64,000 nt of DNA from Nocardia sp. BMG51109 (GCF_000526215.1 NZ_JAFQ01000004.1:3782001-3846000); one strand, 5' to 3'. Positions 1-8,250 are shown, counted from the stretch's first letter. The notes: generated from the letters alone by a model not told the origin. Program-made: numbers and translations.

Positions 1-2
1 CC

Positions 3-134
3 GGATGGCCGCTGACCGGAGCGGTGGTCGCCACCTACCTGCGCGGCCGGCTGATCTTCGAGAAGGGGGAGGTCATCGGATCGCCCACCGGCCGTCAGGT
101 GTCTCCCGCGCGCGACGTCGAGAGCCGGGGGTGA
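3..134 (+). CDS. C-terminal end of a cyclic amidohydrolase (allantoinase/dihydropyrimidinase-like), partial
   Basis: Only the last 43 codons are in the window; the gene enters from the left edge and stops with TGA at 132. The visible end contains TYLRGRLIFEKGEVIG followed by PTGRQVSP. This is how the C-terminal small beta-domain of dihydroorotase, allantoinase and hydantoinase-type amidohydrolases usually ends. No catalytic residue lies in the visible part, so the substrate cannot be read. It is 6 bp ahead of the next gene on the same strand and probably belongs to its operon. The call rests on a short tail and on the amidohydrolase and amidase neighbours. Confidence 0.55.
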   Translation, partial: GWPLTGAVVATYLRGRLIFEKGEVIGSPTGRQVSPARDVESRG

Positions 135-140
135 GGGGCC

Positions 141-1058
141 GTGCACGCTCTGGGAAGTGCGGAATCCATAGCAGCGCAGAGGATCTCGGTGCTCGACGAC
201 GAGGGGGACGGTGCCGCGACACTGCGCAATGCCGTGACACGCTGTGTGGCGGAGGTGCGCGATCTCGGTCGTTCCGCAGAGGGGGCCGAACGCGGGGCGG
301 TCGTCGCGGGCATCGGCACCACCGCGCCGCACGCGCTGGGCGGCGCGCTGCTGTCGCAGGCCCTCACCGCGGCGGGCGTCGAACTCGCCCGGACGCTGCC
401 CTTCCCGGAACCGTCGGCGCTCCTCGGGGATTCGTCCTGGGACCTGGCGCTGGTGCTCAGCCCCTGGAAGCAGGCGGTGGCCGGGGAACTGGCGCGGGCG
501 ACCGAATCGGCGGCGCGGACCGGTGTGGTCGATACGATCGTCCGTCGCGCGGGAGAGCCGGTGGGCGTCAATACCAATGCCTGGGCGGCCCAGGCGGCGA
601 TGGAGACCGTCCTGGGCGGACGAACCCCGGGCACGGTGCTGATCCTGGGATCCGGCGGCTCGTCGAATTCGGTCGCCCTCGGATGCCGCCGGGCCTGGCC
701 CGGCACCCGGCTGGTCGGCAGCGCGCGCAACGCGCCGGCGCTGACCGCGTGGGCCGCGCGATTCGCCGCCGAAGCGGTGGCCCCGACGGATCTGGGGGAG
801 TTCTTCGGTGCCGGACGCCCGCCGCTGATCGTCAACACCACCACGTGGGGTGAGACGGATGCCTCCGAATCCGAGCCCTTCGGATTCGATTTCGAGGAAC
901 TGCTCGCGCCGGGCAACTGCTACTTCGATCTGAACAACCGGGTGTCGGCGTTGCAGCATGCCGCGTTGCGCGGTGGGATGAACGTCATCTCCGGTACGTT
1001 CATGCAGCGGGTGACGAACGCGTGCCGGGCAGCCCTGCTGACAACGAGGACACCGTGA
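141..1058 (+). CDS. shikimate dehydrogenase-like NAD(P)-binding protein
   Basis: 305 residues, GTG start 6 bp after the previous stop. It has the AroE fold order. An N-terminal substrate domain carries a lysine in SPWKQAV (Lys110) at the position of the AroE catalytic Lys, followed by GVNTNAWA around 142-149. A Rossmann domain follows with LILGSGGSSNSVALG near 167-181. True shikimate dehydrogenases have NTD at the second motif, with Asp as partner of the Lys; here it reads NTN, so the catalytic Asp is replaced. This argues for a different substrate or a non-canonical role. Its operon of ring-opening amidohydrolases also suggests a catabolic function and not aromatic amino acid synthesis. Confidence 0.7.
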   Translation: MHALGSAESIAAQRISVLDDEGDGAATLRNAVTRCVAEVRDLGRSAEGAERGAVVAGIGTTAPHALGGALLSQALTAAGVELARTLPFPEPSALLGDSSWDLALVLSPWKQAVAGELARATESAARTGVVDTIVRRAGEPVGVNTNAWAAQAAMETVLGGRTPGTVLILGSGGSSNSVALGCRRAWPGTRLVGSARNAPALTAWAARFAAEAVAPTDLGEFFGAGRPPLIVNTTTWGETDASESEPFGFDFEELLAPGNCYFDLNNRVSALQHAALRGGMNVISGTFMQRVTNACRAALLTTRTP

Positions 1059-1717
1059 CCATGACCGGGAATACCGAGGCAACTCGCCCCAGCGCACCGA
1101 CCAGCGTCCGGGAGCAGGTGTATCGGTATCTGCGGCAACAGATCACGAGCGGCGAACTGGGTGGCGGCATTCGGCTGACCGAGGAACAACTCGCCGAGCA
1201 GCTGAACGTGAGCCGGACGCCGATCCGCGAGGCGCTGCAGCGCCTGACGAGCGAGGGCCTGGTCGAGCGGGTCCGGCGCGGGCAACTGGTCGTGGTCGCC
1301 GTGAGCTCCGCGGCCCGCGCCGAACTGCACGAGCTGCGGGTGGCGTTCGATCAGGTCGCCGCCAGGATGATCACGGCGAAGGCCGATTCGGTCGACTGGG
1401 CCGGGCTGTACGCGCTGCTCGACCCGCTCGGCGCCGCGCTGCGCGAGCACGGGGTCGGCAGTCCGCAGTATTCGATGGCGCACCTGGAATTTCACATGGC
1501 CATCAATCGCGCGGCGTTCACGCCGATCACCTCCTCGTTCCTGGAACGCCAGGCGTTCCTCTATCCGACCGACGACTACGTCCAGCAGCCGGGACACGAG
1601 CCGGTGTCGCAGCACCGCCGTCTGCTCGACGACCTGTCCAGCGGCGATCTCGGCCGCGCCACCGAGGCGGCCCGCGTGCACGCCCTGCGCGGTCCCGGCG
1701 ACGCCGCCGCGACCTGA
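1055..1717 (+). CDS. GntR-family transcriptional regulator (FadR/FCD type)
   Basis: About 220 residues. The N-terminal winged helix-turn-helix is clear: SVREQVYRYLRQQITSGEL, then LTEEQLAEQLNVSRTPIREAL, the standard GntR recognition region. The C-terminal half is an all-helical FCD-type ligand domain with histidines in HLEFHMAI and SQHRRLL that fit its metal/ligand site. The GTG at 1055 overlaps the preceding TGA (GTGA), giving translational coupling; an ATG at 1061 is an alternative, with AGGA at 1047 serving either. Such regulators usually repress the catabolic operon they sit in and respond to its substrate or an intermediate; that is inference here. Confidence 0.88.
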   Translation: MTMTGNTEATRPSAPTSVREQVYRYLRQQITSGELGGGIRLTEEQLAEQLNVSRTPIREALQRLTSEGLVERVRRGQLVVVAVSSAARAELHELRVAFDQVAARMITAKADSVDWAGLYALLDPLGAALREHGVGSPQYSMAHLEFHMAINRAAFTPITSSFLERQAFLYPTDDYVQQPGHEPVSQHRRLLDDLSSGDLGRATEAARVHALRGPGDAAAT

Positions 1718-1769
1718 GTCGCCTCGGCGTTCCTCGACTGGATCATCTTGCAGCAGAAGGAGATTCATC

Positions 1770-2171
1770 ATGCCCGGCGATGCCGTTCGCATGTTCGTCA
1801 ACGGCCAGGCCATGCGCGGCGGGTCCCTCAACGACGCCCTCGTCGCGGCCCGCTACCTCGGTGCGGTACGCACGGCGCCGAAGTACCGCTTCTTCTCCTT
1901 CCGGGACGAATTTCCCGGGCTCGCCGGCGTTTCCGACGGCGGGTGGGCGGTTCCCGGGGAGATCTACGAGGTGTCCTACACCGAACTCCGCGAGAACCTG
2001 CTTCCCCGGGAACCGGCCGAACTCGAGCTGTCGGTGATAGAGCTCGAGGACGGGCACGGTTCGCTGAGCATGGTCTGCCGACGGCTGCCGCGCGTCGGCG
2101 ACGGGGTACGTGAGATCACCGTCCCCGGGGGCTGGCGCGAGTACAACGCCCGGACGGCCGAGTTACCGTGA
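1770..2171 (+). CDS. allophanate hydrolase C-terminal-domain (AtzF-like) protein
   Basis: 133 residues, ATG preceded by AAGGAGA. It starts with MFVNGQAMRGGSLNDAL and continues with APKYRFFSFRDEFPGL and PGEIYEVSYTELRENLLPRE. This is the pattern of the small C-terminal domain of allophanate hydrolase (AtzF), a gamma-glutamylcyclotransferase-like fold, here as a stand-alone protein. In AtzF that domain follows the amidase and is linked to decarboxylation of the N-carboxycarbamate intermediate. Free-standing homologues occur in operons for urea, pyrimidine and triazine nitrogen release. It lies 52 bp after the GntR gene, and its stop overlaps the next start (GTGA). The exact reaction is unknown. 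Confidence 0.7.
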   Translation: MPGDAVRMFVNGQAMRGGSLNDALVAARYLGAVRTAPKYRFFSFRDEFPGLAGVSDGGWAVPGEIYEVSYTELRENLLPREPAELELSVIELEDGHGSLSMVCRRLPRVGDGVREITVPGGWREYNARTAELP

Positions 2172-3235
2172 ACGAAATACTCAGGGCGGGAAAGGATCCC
2201 GGTACGGCCGACCGCTATCTCTGGTGCACTCCCGACACCGTGAGCTGGGGGAGCCTCCCGGTCGCGGCGACGCCGCCGGTGCTGGTGGTGGACAGCGGCC
2301 GGACCGTCACCTTCGACACCGTGTCGCAGGAGGGGCTGATGGAGGACCAGGGCCGCGATCCCGTCGCCTACTTCGGCCGGTTCGGGACAGCGGAGCGCGA
2401 CGTCCTGCCGGATGCCGTCGAACTGGCGGCCTCGGACCTGCACCCGGTGAGCACGGCCAAGGGGCCGCACATCGTGCTCGGCCCGGTGCACGTCCGCGGG
2501 GCGGAGCCCGGCGACTGGCTCCGGGTGGACTTTCTCGACCTGACTCCCCGTGTGCCGTACGGGATCATCTCGACGCGGCACGGTCGCGGCGCCCTGCCCG
2601 ATCTGCTGCCTCGCCGGGACGACGGCGGCCCGATGCCGGTGTTCAGCAAGTTCTGCACACTCGACGAATCCGGTGGCCGGGCGGTGTTCGAGCACAACGG
2701 CGGCCGGTCGTCGATCGGGGTCCGGCCGTTCATGGGGTTGTGCGGTGTCACACCCGCCGGCGACGAGGAGCTGAGCACGATCCCGCCCGGGCCGTTCGGC
2801 GGAAACCTGGACATCCGCGAAATCGTCTCGGGGACAAGTCTATTCCTGCCTGTGCAGGTGGAAGGTGCCGGCTTCTACCTCGGCGACCCGCACTTCGCCC
2901 AGGGAAACGGCGAGATCGCGCTGACGGCGCTGGAAGGTTCACTGCGGGTGACCGCGCGGCTGTCGGTCGTGAAGTCCCGTCCCGGTCGGCGCGCCGAGTG
3001 GCCCTTCGTCGACACCGGCGAGCACTGGATCGTCGTCGGCCTGCACGAGAGCCTGGACGTGGCCATGACCGAATGTGCTGGGCGTGCAGTCGAATTCCTC
3101 GTCCACCACACCGGAATGACACCCGAGGAGGCATACCTGTACCTGAGCGCCGCGGGTGACTTCTCGGTGACGCAGGTGGTCGACCTGGTGAAGGGCGTGC
3201 ACTGTGCGGTCCGCAAAAGCGACCTCGCTGCCTGA
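2168..3235 (+). CDS. acetamidase/formamidase family amidase (FmdA/AmdA)
   Basis: 355 residues, GTG start overlapping the previous stop by 4 bp. Family hallmarks are the opening DRYLWCTPDTVSWGSLP, then TVTFDTVSQEGL, GPVHVRGAEPGDWLRVDFLDL, the HGRGALPDL segment and GPFGGNLDIREIVSGTSLFLPV, which leads to the metal-site region LGDPHFAQGNGE. Members hydrolyse short amides such as formamide or acetamide to the acid and ammonia and are cytosolic metalloenzymes. Coupling to the AtzF-like gene suggests that the two act on the same degraded molecule and release its last nitrogen. The length is normal for the family. Confidence 0.85.
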   Translation: MNEILRAGKDPGTADRYLWCTPDTVSWGSLPVAATPPVLVVDSGRTVTFDTVSQEGLMEDQGRDPVAYFGRFGTAERDVLPDAVELAASDLHPVSTAKGPHIVLGPVHVRGAEPGDWLRVDFLDLTPRVPYGIISTRHGRGALPDLLPRRDDGGPMPVFSKFCTLDESGGRAVFEHNGGRSSIGVRPFMGLCGVTPAGDEELSTIPPGPFGGNLDIREIVSGTSLFLPVQVEGAGFYLGDPHFAQGNGEIALTALEGSLRVTARLSVVKSRPGRRAEWPFVDTGEHWIVVGLHESLDVAMTECAGRAVEFLVHHTGMTPEEAYLYLSAAGDFSVTQVVDLVKGVHCAVRKSDLAA

Positions 3236-3278
3236 CGCGACACCCCTCCGTTATTCCGGTGCCTGCGTCACTTCCGTC

Positions 3279-3348
3279 ATTCCGGCGTGCTTTTGGCCGG
3301 AATCCCCCGGCGCCCGAGGCGGATCCCGGCCAAGAAGCGCGCCGGGAT
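3279..3348. repeat. inverted pair of short hairpin elements
   Basis: Two related hairpins point toward each other. The first is ATTCCGGC (3279-3286), a 9-nt loop, and GCCGGAAT (3296-3303). The second is ATCCCGGC (3323-3330), a 10-nt loop, and GCCGGGAT (3341-3348). The reverse complement of the second block matches the first block closely, including the loop and flanks, so it is one element present twice in opposite orientation. It could act as a terminator for the formamidase operon or be a dispersed intergenic repeat of the REP type; copy number in the genome would decide. Confidence 0.7.
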
Positions 3349-3424
3349 GACGGGTTGGAGGTGAGTGTGCCGGGATCGCGGGTTGGAAGCGAGCGTGCGG
3401 GGACGACGGGTTGGCGGTGAGTGG
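3341..3424. repeat. three tandem 28-bp repeats
   Basis: Three head-to-tail units of 28 bp start at 3341, 3369 and 3397, each with a central GGGTTGG core followed by a (G/A)(G/C)(T/C)GAG(T/C)G tail. The first unit begins with the right arm of the preceding hairpin. The block fills most of the gap between the formamidase gene and the next amidohydrolase gene. No protein-coding role is apparent. Confidence 0.75.
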
Positions 3425-3498
3425 CGTTGCAGTACGAGTGCTGATTCGTAACAGTCTGTGGCACAACGTATCCGGGTATCGGTGACAGGAGGAGAATC

Positions 3499-4839
3499 AT
3501 GCGCGCGAACGGGTTGGTACCCGTGCCGGGCGGCGGGCGATGGGCAGACGGCAAACCGGTGCCGGTGTTGCACAACGCACGCACGATGGACGGCAGGCAG
3601 GTAGATGTGCGCATCGCGGACGGGCGGGTGACCTCGGTGACCCCGGCCGCGGGCGGCCCGGTCGGCGAGTCGGCTCTCGATCTCACCGGTCACCTCCTGC
3701 TGCCCGCCCCCGCCGAACCGCACGCCCACCTGGACAAGGCGCTGTCGTTCGACGAGATCGCCCCGCCCATGGGCGATCTCACGGCCGCCATCGAATCGTG
3801 GGAGAACCACACCCCGCGGCTGACGGTCGACGGGATAGCCGCCCGGGCGCGCTCGGCGGCGCTGCGCATGCTGTCCAACGGAACCACCGCCGTCCGCTCG
3901 CACGTCAACCTGCTGCGTGGCGGGGATCCGCTACGCGGCGTGCGCGCGCTCGTGCGGGTGCGCGACGAACTCGCCGACATCATGACCGTCCAGCTGGTCG
4001 CTCTGACGCCGTATGCGGTGGGCGACAAGGTATTACACGAGGCGCTCGATCTCGGGGTCGATCTCGTCGGCGGGCACCCGCACCAGACGCCCGATCCGAG
4101 CGGGGATCTCCAGCGGCTGCTCGCCGTCGCGCGGCAGCGCGGCGTGGGCGTCGACATGCACACCGACGAACAACTGAACCCGGGCATGCTCACGCTCGAG
4201 GACCTGGCCCGCACGGTTCGTGAGTGGCCCGCCCCGCGATCGGTCACCGCAAGCCACTGCGTGAGCCTGGGGATGACCGATCCCGGCACTCGCGCCCGGG
4301 TGATAGACGCCGTGCGGGCCGCCGATCTGGGGATCGTCACCCTCCCGATCACCAATCTCTTCCTGCAGGGCCGCGGCCACCCGACGGCGACCCCGCGCGG
4401 ACTCACCGCGGTCCGCGCACTCCTCGACGCCGGCGTGCGGGTCGCGGGCGGCGCCGACAACCTGCGCGACCCGTACAACCCGATGGGCCGCGGCGACGCC
4501 CTGGAGACCGCCATGCTGCTGGTCACGGCGGCCCACCTGACCCCGCGCGAGGCCTACCACGCGGTCAGCGAGGCCGCCCGGGACGTCATGTCGCTACCCC
4601 GGGCCGGTGTCGAACCGGGAGCGCGGGCCGACCTGCTCGCCATCGCGGCGACGAACCTCGAGGACGCCGTCGCGACCGCACCCGCCGATCGGTACGTCCT
4701 GCGGCACGGAAAACTGGTATCCGTCGGCCGATCACACCGATCCCTCGCCCTGCCGAGCCCTACCGGGCCGGGCGCCGGTGCCGGTCCGGCGGCTGGAGCA
4801 GCCGAGCACACTGGTTCGAACGTCGCGCGACGTCGCTGA
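3499..4839 (+). CDS. cytosine deaminase-like metal-dependent amidohydrolase
   Basis: 446 residues, ATG with GGAGGAG 5-6 nt upstream. An N-terminal beta-sandwich strand leads to the metal motif EPHAHLDKAL. It is followed by the barrel motifs GGHPHQTPDPSG, DMHTDEQ, ASHCVSLGM and GGADNLRDPYNPMGRGD (last metal Asp). This motif series is typical of cytosine deaminase and N-isopropylammelide amidohydrolase relatives, which remove an amino group from pyrimidine or triazine rings. The PHAHLDK form matches the CodA side of the family. The last 25 or so residues are Gly/Ala/Pro rich and look like a disordered tail. A 263-bp gap with repeats separates it from the preceding genes, so it may have its own promoter. 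Confidence 0.8.
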   Translation: MRANGLVPVPGGGRWADGKPVPVLHNARTMDGRQVDVRIADGRVTSVTPAAGGPVGESALDLTGHLLLPAPAEPHAHLDKALSFDEIAPPMGDLTAAIESWENHTPRLTVDGIAARARSAALRMLSNGTTAVRSHVNLLRGGDPLRGVRALVRVRDELADIMTVQLVALTPYAVGDKVLHEALDLGVDLVGGHPHQTPDPSGDLQRLLAVARQRGVGVDMHTDEQLNPGMLTLEDLARTVREWPAPRSVTASHCVSLGMTDPGTRARVIDAVRAADLGIVTLPITNLFLQGRGHPTATPRGLTAVRALLDAGVRVAGGADNLRDPYNPMGRGDALETAMLLVTAAHLTPREAYHAVSEAARDVMSLPRAGVEPGARADLLAIAATNLEDAVATAPADRYVLRHGKLVSVGRSHRSLALPSPTGPGAGAGPAAGAAEHTGSNVARRR

Positions 4840-5001
4840 GTGCGCCGGTTCGAGCGTCGTGCAGCGCTGTGGAGCGCAGTCCGAAGGCCATGCGGCACCG
4901 CTGAGTTCCCCGCTCGACGCCCTCTGGGCCGGTACCGTCAACCGTCGAACTCTTCGAGGACACCGCCGTCTGCGCCCGGCGACGCGCCGCCCGCCGCGAA
5001 C

Positions 5002-6207
5002 TCAGCGACCTGCGGCGGTGAGCCGGTAGTCCGCCTCGAGCAGCATCCACCCGCTCAGCTGCACCGAGAGGTCGCGGCTCAGGTTCGCCGACGAACCGCC
5101 GGACGAAAGCGTCAGCGGCGGAACGATTCCCGGGTGGGCCGGCACCGTGACGGCGCGGGTCCAGTCCATGCCGAACAGGGGGAGACCGTCCACCTCCGCA
5201 CGGTTGTCCCAGGCCGCCCGCGCGGAGGCGTGCACGATATTCGCGGCCAAGGTGTCGCCCGAGGACAGTGCGGCCTCGGCGAGATACCTGGCGAGGATGC
5301 CCATGAACAGACCGGAATCATCCCCGGCGGCCCCGGCGATCACCCCCGCGTTCGTGAGGCGGTTACCGGTCGCGGCGACGAGTGCCGACACGCGGCCGCG
5401 ATGGCTCGACTCGCCTGTGCGCATTGCCAATTCGGTCTCCAGCCCGATGACGACGCCCTGGCTGTAGGTGTGCACGGTCCGGTCCATTCGTCCGCCGGGC
5501 TCGTGGACGCCGTCGAGGATCAGGCCGCTGCCGGTGTCGCGTAATCGGGTGTGCAGGAAGTCGGCGAGGTGCCGGGCGCGGGACAGTTCGCCCAAGCGCG
5601 CCATCGCGATGCCGGTCGGGCCGATGGCGGGGGTGTTGTAGAAATCGTCGCCGTGCCGCCACGGCACCGCGCCGACCTCAGGATTCCATCCGCCGATCAG
5701 GGCAGCCCGCAGGTCCCCGACGGCGTCGCCGAACCGGACGCCGAGCAGCCGGTCGGCGCGTTCGAGAGCCAGTGCCAGCCACGCCATATCGTCGTAGTAC
5801 CGGTTGGTCCAGCCGGTGAGATTGCGCGCCCGGATGCCGCGGGCGAGGGCAGCGACCCGGTCGATGCGCTCGGGGGTGCGGGCGCGGTGGGCGGCGTCCA
5901 CGGCACAATCGAGCAGGTGGGCCTGCCACCAGTAGCACCATCGCAGGAACGACTGGTCGAACAGGGACGCCGGCCAGACGAGCGTGCCCAGCCGCGTCCC
6001 CGGCTGGGCCCAGGGCATGCGCACATGTCGCCGCACGATCGCCCGTTCCGCTAGGTCGGCACGCTTCCCGAGCTCCTCGGGGCCGGTCGGCGCCTTCGGC
6101 GTGATCGTTCCCGCCTGCGTCGGCTGCCCGATGGCGGTGAGTGCGATCGAGGCTCCGGCCGCCAGCAGCACGCCGCGCCGGCTGATTCCCTTGTTCCGGC
6201 GATCCAT
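5002..6207 (-). CDS. secreted GH76-family glycoside hydrolase (alpha-1,6-mannanase-like)
   Basis: 401 residues. The N-terminus MDRRNKGISRRGVLLAAGA carries a twin-arginine signal, with a probable cleavage near GQPTQA (residues 28-33), so it is exported folded. The mature part has the tryptophan-rich (alpha/alpha)6 barrel pattern, with TNRYYDDMAWLALAL holding the Asp-Asp pair that is the catalytic signature of GH76 endo-alpha-1,6-mannanases. Later segments are VPWRHGDDFYNTPAIGPT and VHTYSQGVVIGLE. In actinomycetes such enzymes act on lipomannan or fungal mannan; which one applies here is unknown. It converges with the amidohydrolase gene and is not in its operon. Confidence 0.8.
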   Translation of the reverse strand: MDRRNKGISRRGVLLAAGASIALTAIGQPTQAGTITPKAPTGPEELGKRADLAERAIVRRHVRMPWAQPGTRLGTLVWPASLFDQSFLRWCYWWQAHLLDCAVDAAHRARTPERIDRVAALARGIRARNLTGWTNRYYDDMAWLALALERADRLLGVRFGDAVGDLRAALIGGWNPEVGAVPWRHGDDFYNTPAIGPTGIAMARLGELSRARHLADFLHTRLRDTGSGLILDGVHEPGGRMDRTVHTYSQGVVIGLETELAMRTGESSHRGRVSALVAATGNRLTNAGVIAGAAGDDSGLFMGILARYLAEAALSSGDTLAANIVHASARAAWDNRAEVDGLPLFGMDWTRAVTVPAHPGIVPPLTLSSGGSSANLSRDLSVQLSGWMLLEADYRLTAAGR

Positions 6208-6517
6208 CCGCTCGGGCTCCCTTGCTGCGCAACGATCACCGGAGCCGAAAACGTGCCGTTACATTCTGTCTCGTAGCGGCCGCCCCGGCGTGGCGCCGAA
6301 CCTGCTCGCCCTCGTCGCGGACCTCGAAGGACGCATGGTGACAGTTCAGCAGGCCGCCATGTAATGCCGCTGTACGAGCGGTTGACCGACTATGATCACG
6401 AGTAAGCGGACCGGTGAATGCCTGCGCCGCCGCGCATTCGGCGTCGGCGCCGGCGCTCGATATTCGTTGGCAGAGTTCGGCAGGCGGGACGACCGTGACG
6501 CACGAAGGAGAGTAGGG
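6208..6517. other. divergent intergenic region
   Basis: This region separates the GH76 gene (minus) from the small gene at 6518 (plus) and should hold both promoters. I see no convincing -10/-35 pair or palindrome. The reading frame upstream of 6518 stays open, but its codons look random and no ribosome site supports a longer start. Confidence 0.4.
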
Positions 6518-6856
6518 ATGGCTGAGGTCCTGGTCGCGGAGATTCGGTCGGATGGCCACCCCCGGTCGGGACAGCGGGACCGATCGAGCGAGAACTTCTC
6601 CCTGGCCACCGTCCCGGAGGGGTCGCGGGAGCTTCTCTGGCGGACCGAACCCGATACCGGGGCGATCAGGTTCAGCGTGATGTCGGATGTCCGGGGCAAC
6701 TACGACCAGCGTGTGCTGTCGAATATCGCCTCCGGGTCGAGAACGGCCGTCCCGCGCGAGCGGCAATCCCTGACCCGCCGCGGTTTCTACATCGCCGCCC
6801 CGTCCGGCCCGGTGGAAGACGGATTCGTCGTGAAGGTGTACGCCCTGGTTCCCTGA
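6518..6856 (+). CDS. hypothetical protein, 112 residues
   Basis: ATG at 6518 with a strong AAGGAG 7 nt upstream. The product is hydrophilic, with no signal peptide and no membrane segment: MAEVLVAEIRSDGHPRSGQ at the start, VPEGSRELLWRTEPDTGAI in the middle, and an end predicted as beta strand (GFYIAAPSGPVEDGFVVKVYALVP region). I do not recognise a family. High GC at third positions through the frame supports real coding. It stands alone between a divergent GH76 gene and a 400-bp gap. Confidence 0.6.
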   Translation: MAEVLVAEIRSDGHPRSGQRDRSSENFSLATVPEGSRELLWRTEPDTGAIRFSVMSDVRGNYDQRVLSNIASGSRTAVPRERQSLTRRGFYIAAPSGPVEDGFVVKVYALVP

Positions 6857-7257
6857 TCCGGCGCGCTCCGCGTGGGCGGGTCCCGCGCCGGTTCCTCCGC
6901 CCTTCGTGGTATCGCGCGGGCGCAGGTACCCGACCGCGTACTGCGCGTCGGCTGTTGATCCGCATTCCGATCGGAGAAGGCGATTGCCTTTCCCTCCGAG
7001 GCGGGTCGTCCGGACCTGAATCAGCCTGCTGCACATGGCATTCCCCGTGCGGTGGCGCGTCGATCGGCGGATCGCGGCACTCATCGAGGGGAAGGCGCAA
7101 GAGGCAGGTCGAGTAGTCGCCTACGCGTGCTCGGGCGGCCGATCGCGACGAGCATTCGACAGTGCGGAAACGATCCGTGCCGGGCATGTGTGCGGGGGCA
7201 ACTCCCGGAATCGACATCCACGGCACCGGTTGCCGGCTGTCTCGCAAAGGCGGAGAA
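6857..7257. other. intergenic gap without a supported gene
   Basis: About 400 bp between the 112-residue protein and the LysM gene. No open frame here has both a start with a ribosome site and convincing codon use. No strong hairpin was seen. Confidence 0.4.
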
Positions 7258-7905
7258 ATGAAGAAGTACGCAGTGCAACCCGGCGACACGCTCTCGGGGA
7301 TAGCGCATCGCGAGTACGGAGACGGTGGTCTGTTTCCTGCGATCGCGCGTCAGAACCATCTCCCCGACCCGGATTCGATCGATGTCGGACAGGAACTCCT
7401 GATCCCCTACATCACCAGGCGGCACCTCGCCGCCACCACCGATAGCCCGGCGGCGCGCAAGCAGATCACCCAGCGCTACTACGGCACCGAGGACACCGAG
7501 GTCCAGCTGATCTGGGAGACCGTCAGCGGCGTGGCGCAACGCGAGATACAGCCGGGCGCGTGGTTGCACATGCCGGAACTGGCCGACGTCGGTCACCATA
7601 CGGTGATCGAGGGGGAGACCCTCGCCGGCCTGGCCGCCCGCTGGTACGGCGACGATCACCTCGCCCTGCTGATCCAGCTGGCGAACCACCTGCCCGCGGG
7701 CGCCGAACCGGCCCCCGGCCGAGTGCTCATCCGCCCCGGCCTCAACCGCCGCCGCACCGTCGCGGGCGACACCCTGCGGACCCTGTGCAGCGAGGAGTAC
7801 GGCCCCGCGGATCCGGACACCCGGATCGGGGTGGCGGCTGCGGCGAACTACGTCGATCGCCCCGACACGCTCTTCTCCGGCCAGGTGCTCCACTTCCCCT
7901 CGTGA
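7258..7905 (+). CDS. LysM-domain protein with three LysM-like repeats
   Basis: 215 residues from the ATG at 7258, which has CGGAGA just upstream; an earlier in-frame start at 7162 lacks a ribosome site. Three LysM units are visible. Unit one is KYAVQPGDTLSGIAHREYG to GQELLIP (residues about 3-45). Unit two is HTVIEGETLAGLAARWYGDD to GRVLIRP (about 115-160). Unit three is RRTVAGDTLRTLCSEEYG to GQVLHFPS at the C-terminus. LysM binds N-acetylglucosamine-containing polymers such as peptidoglycan. No signal peptide is seen, so it may act inside the cell, as LysM proteins of contractile injection systems do, but no such genes are nearby. The stop overlaps the next start (GTGA). Confidence 0.75.
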   Translation: MKKYAVQPGDTLSGIAHREYGDGGLFPAIARQNHLPDPDSIDVGQELLIPYITRRHLAATTDSPAARKQITQRYYGTEDTEVQLIWETVSGVAQREIQPGAWLHMPELADVGHHTVIEGETLAGLAARWYGDDHLALLIQLANHLPAGAEPAPGRVLIRPGLNRRRTVAGDTLRTLCSEEYGPADPDTRIGVAAAANYVDRPDTLFSGQVLHFPS

Positions 7906-8243
7906 TTTCGGTAGCGGCGCCGCCGGTGGAGCACCCACTACGCCCGCACGTCCGCGCCGCGATCTGTGCGGCGATCGGCGCTGCCGCCGACTCGCTACGC
8001 CTCCAAGCCGTGCGAGACCGCGCAGCGTCCCATATTCTGCTCGGCACGATCCACGTCGACGCCGGGGATGTGGACGCCGGACTCGAGGCGATTCTGAAGG
8101 GTGCCGAGAACGAGACGGCAAACGGGTCGACACGGCTGTCCGGACAACTGCAGAGCGCCCGCACGCTCATTCACGTCCGGGCTCCAGGATCCGCCGCCGC
8201 GAGAACGATCGACGCCCGCATAGAGGAACTGCAACTGATCTGA
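7902..8243 (+). CDS. hypothetical protein, possibly the C-terminal remnant of an XRE/TPR regulator
   Basis: 113 residues, GTG start overlapping the LysM stop by 4 bp. The product is alanine- and leucine-rich and helical. It has a TPR-like stretch (SHILLGTIHVDAGDVDAGLEA) and ends LQSARTLIHVRAPGSAAARTIDARIEELQLI. This looks like the last helices of the long helix-turn-helix/TPR regulators common in Nocardia and Streptomyces, but no DNA-binding domain is present. Either it is a small helical protein coupled to the LysM gene or a decayed regulator captured by it. The similarity is my impression only. Confidence 0.45.
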   Translation: MISVAAPPVEHPLRPHVRAAICAAIGAAADSLRLQAVRDRAASHILLGTIHVDAGDVDAGLEAILKGAENETANGSTRLSGQLQSARTLIHVRAPGSAAARTIDARIEELQLI

Positions 8244-8250
8244 CCCCCGC

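Noticed and set aside
3341..3424. CRISPR array
   Set aside because: The 28-bp units are contiguous, with no spacers between them, and no cas gene is near.
4840..5001. Terminator or small gene between the amidohydrolase and GH76 genes
   Set aside because: No stable stem-loop or supported frame was found in the 162 bp.
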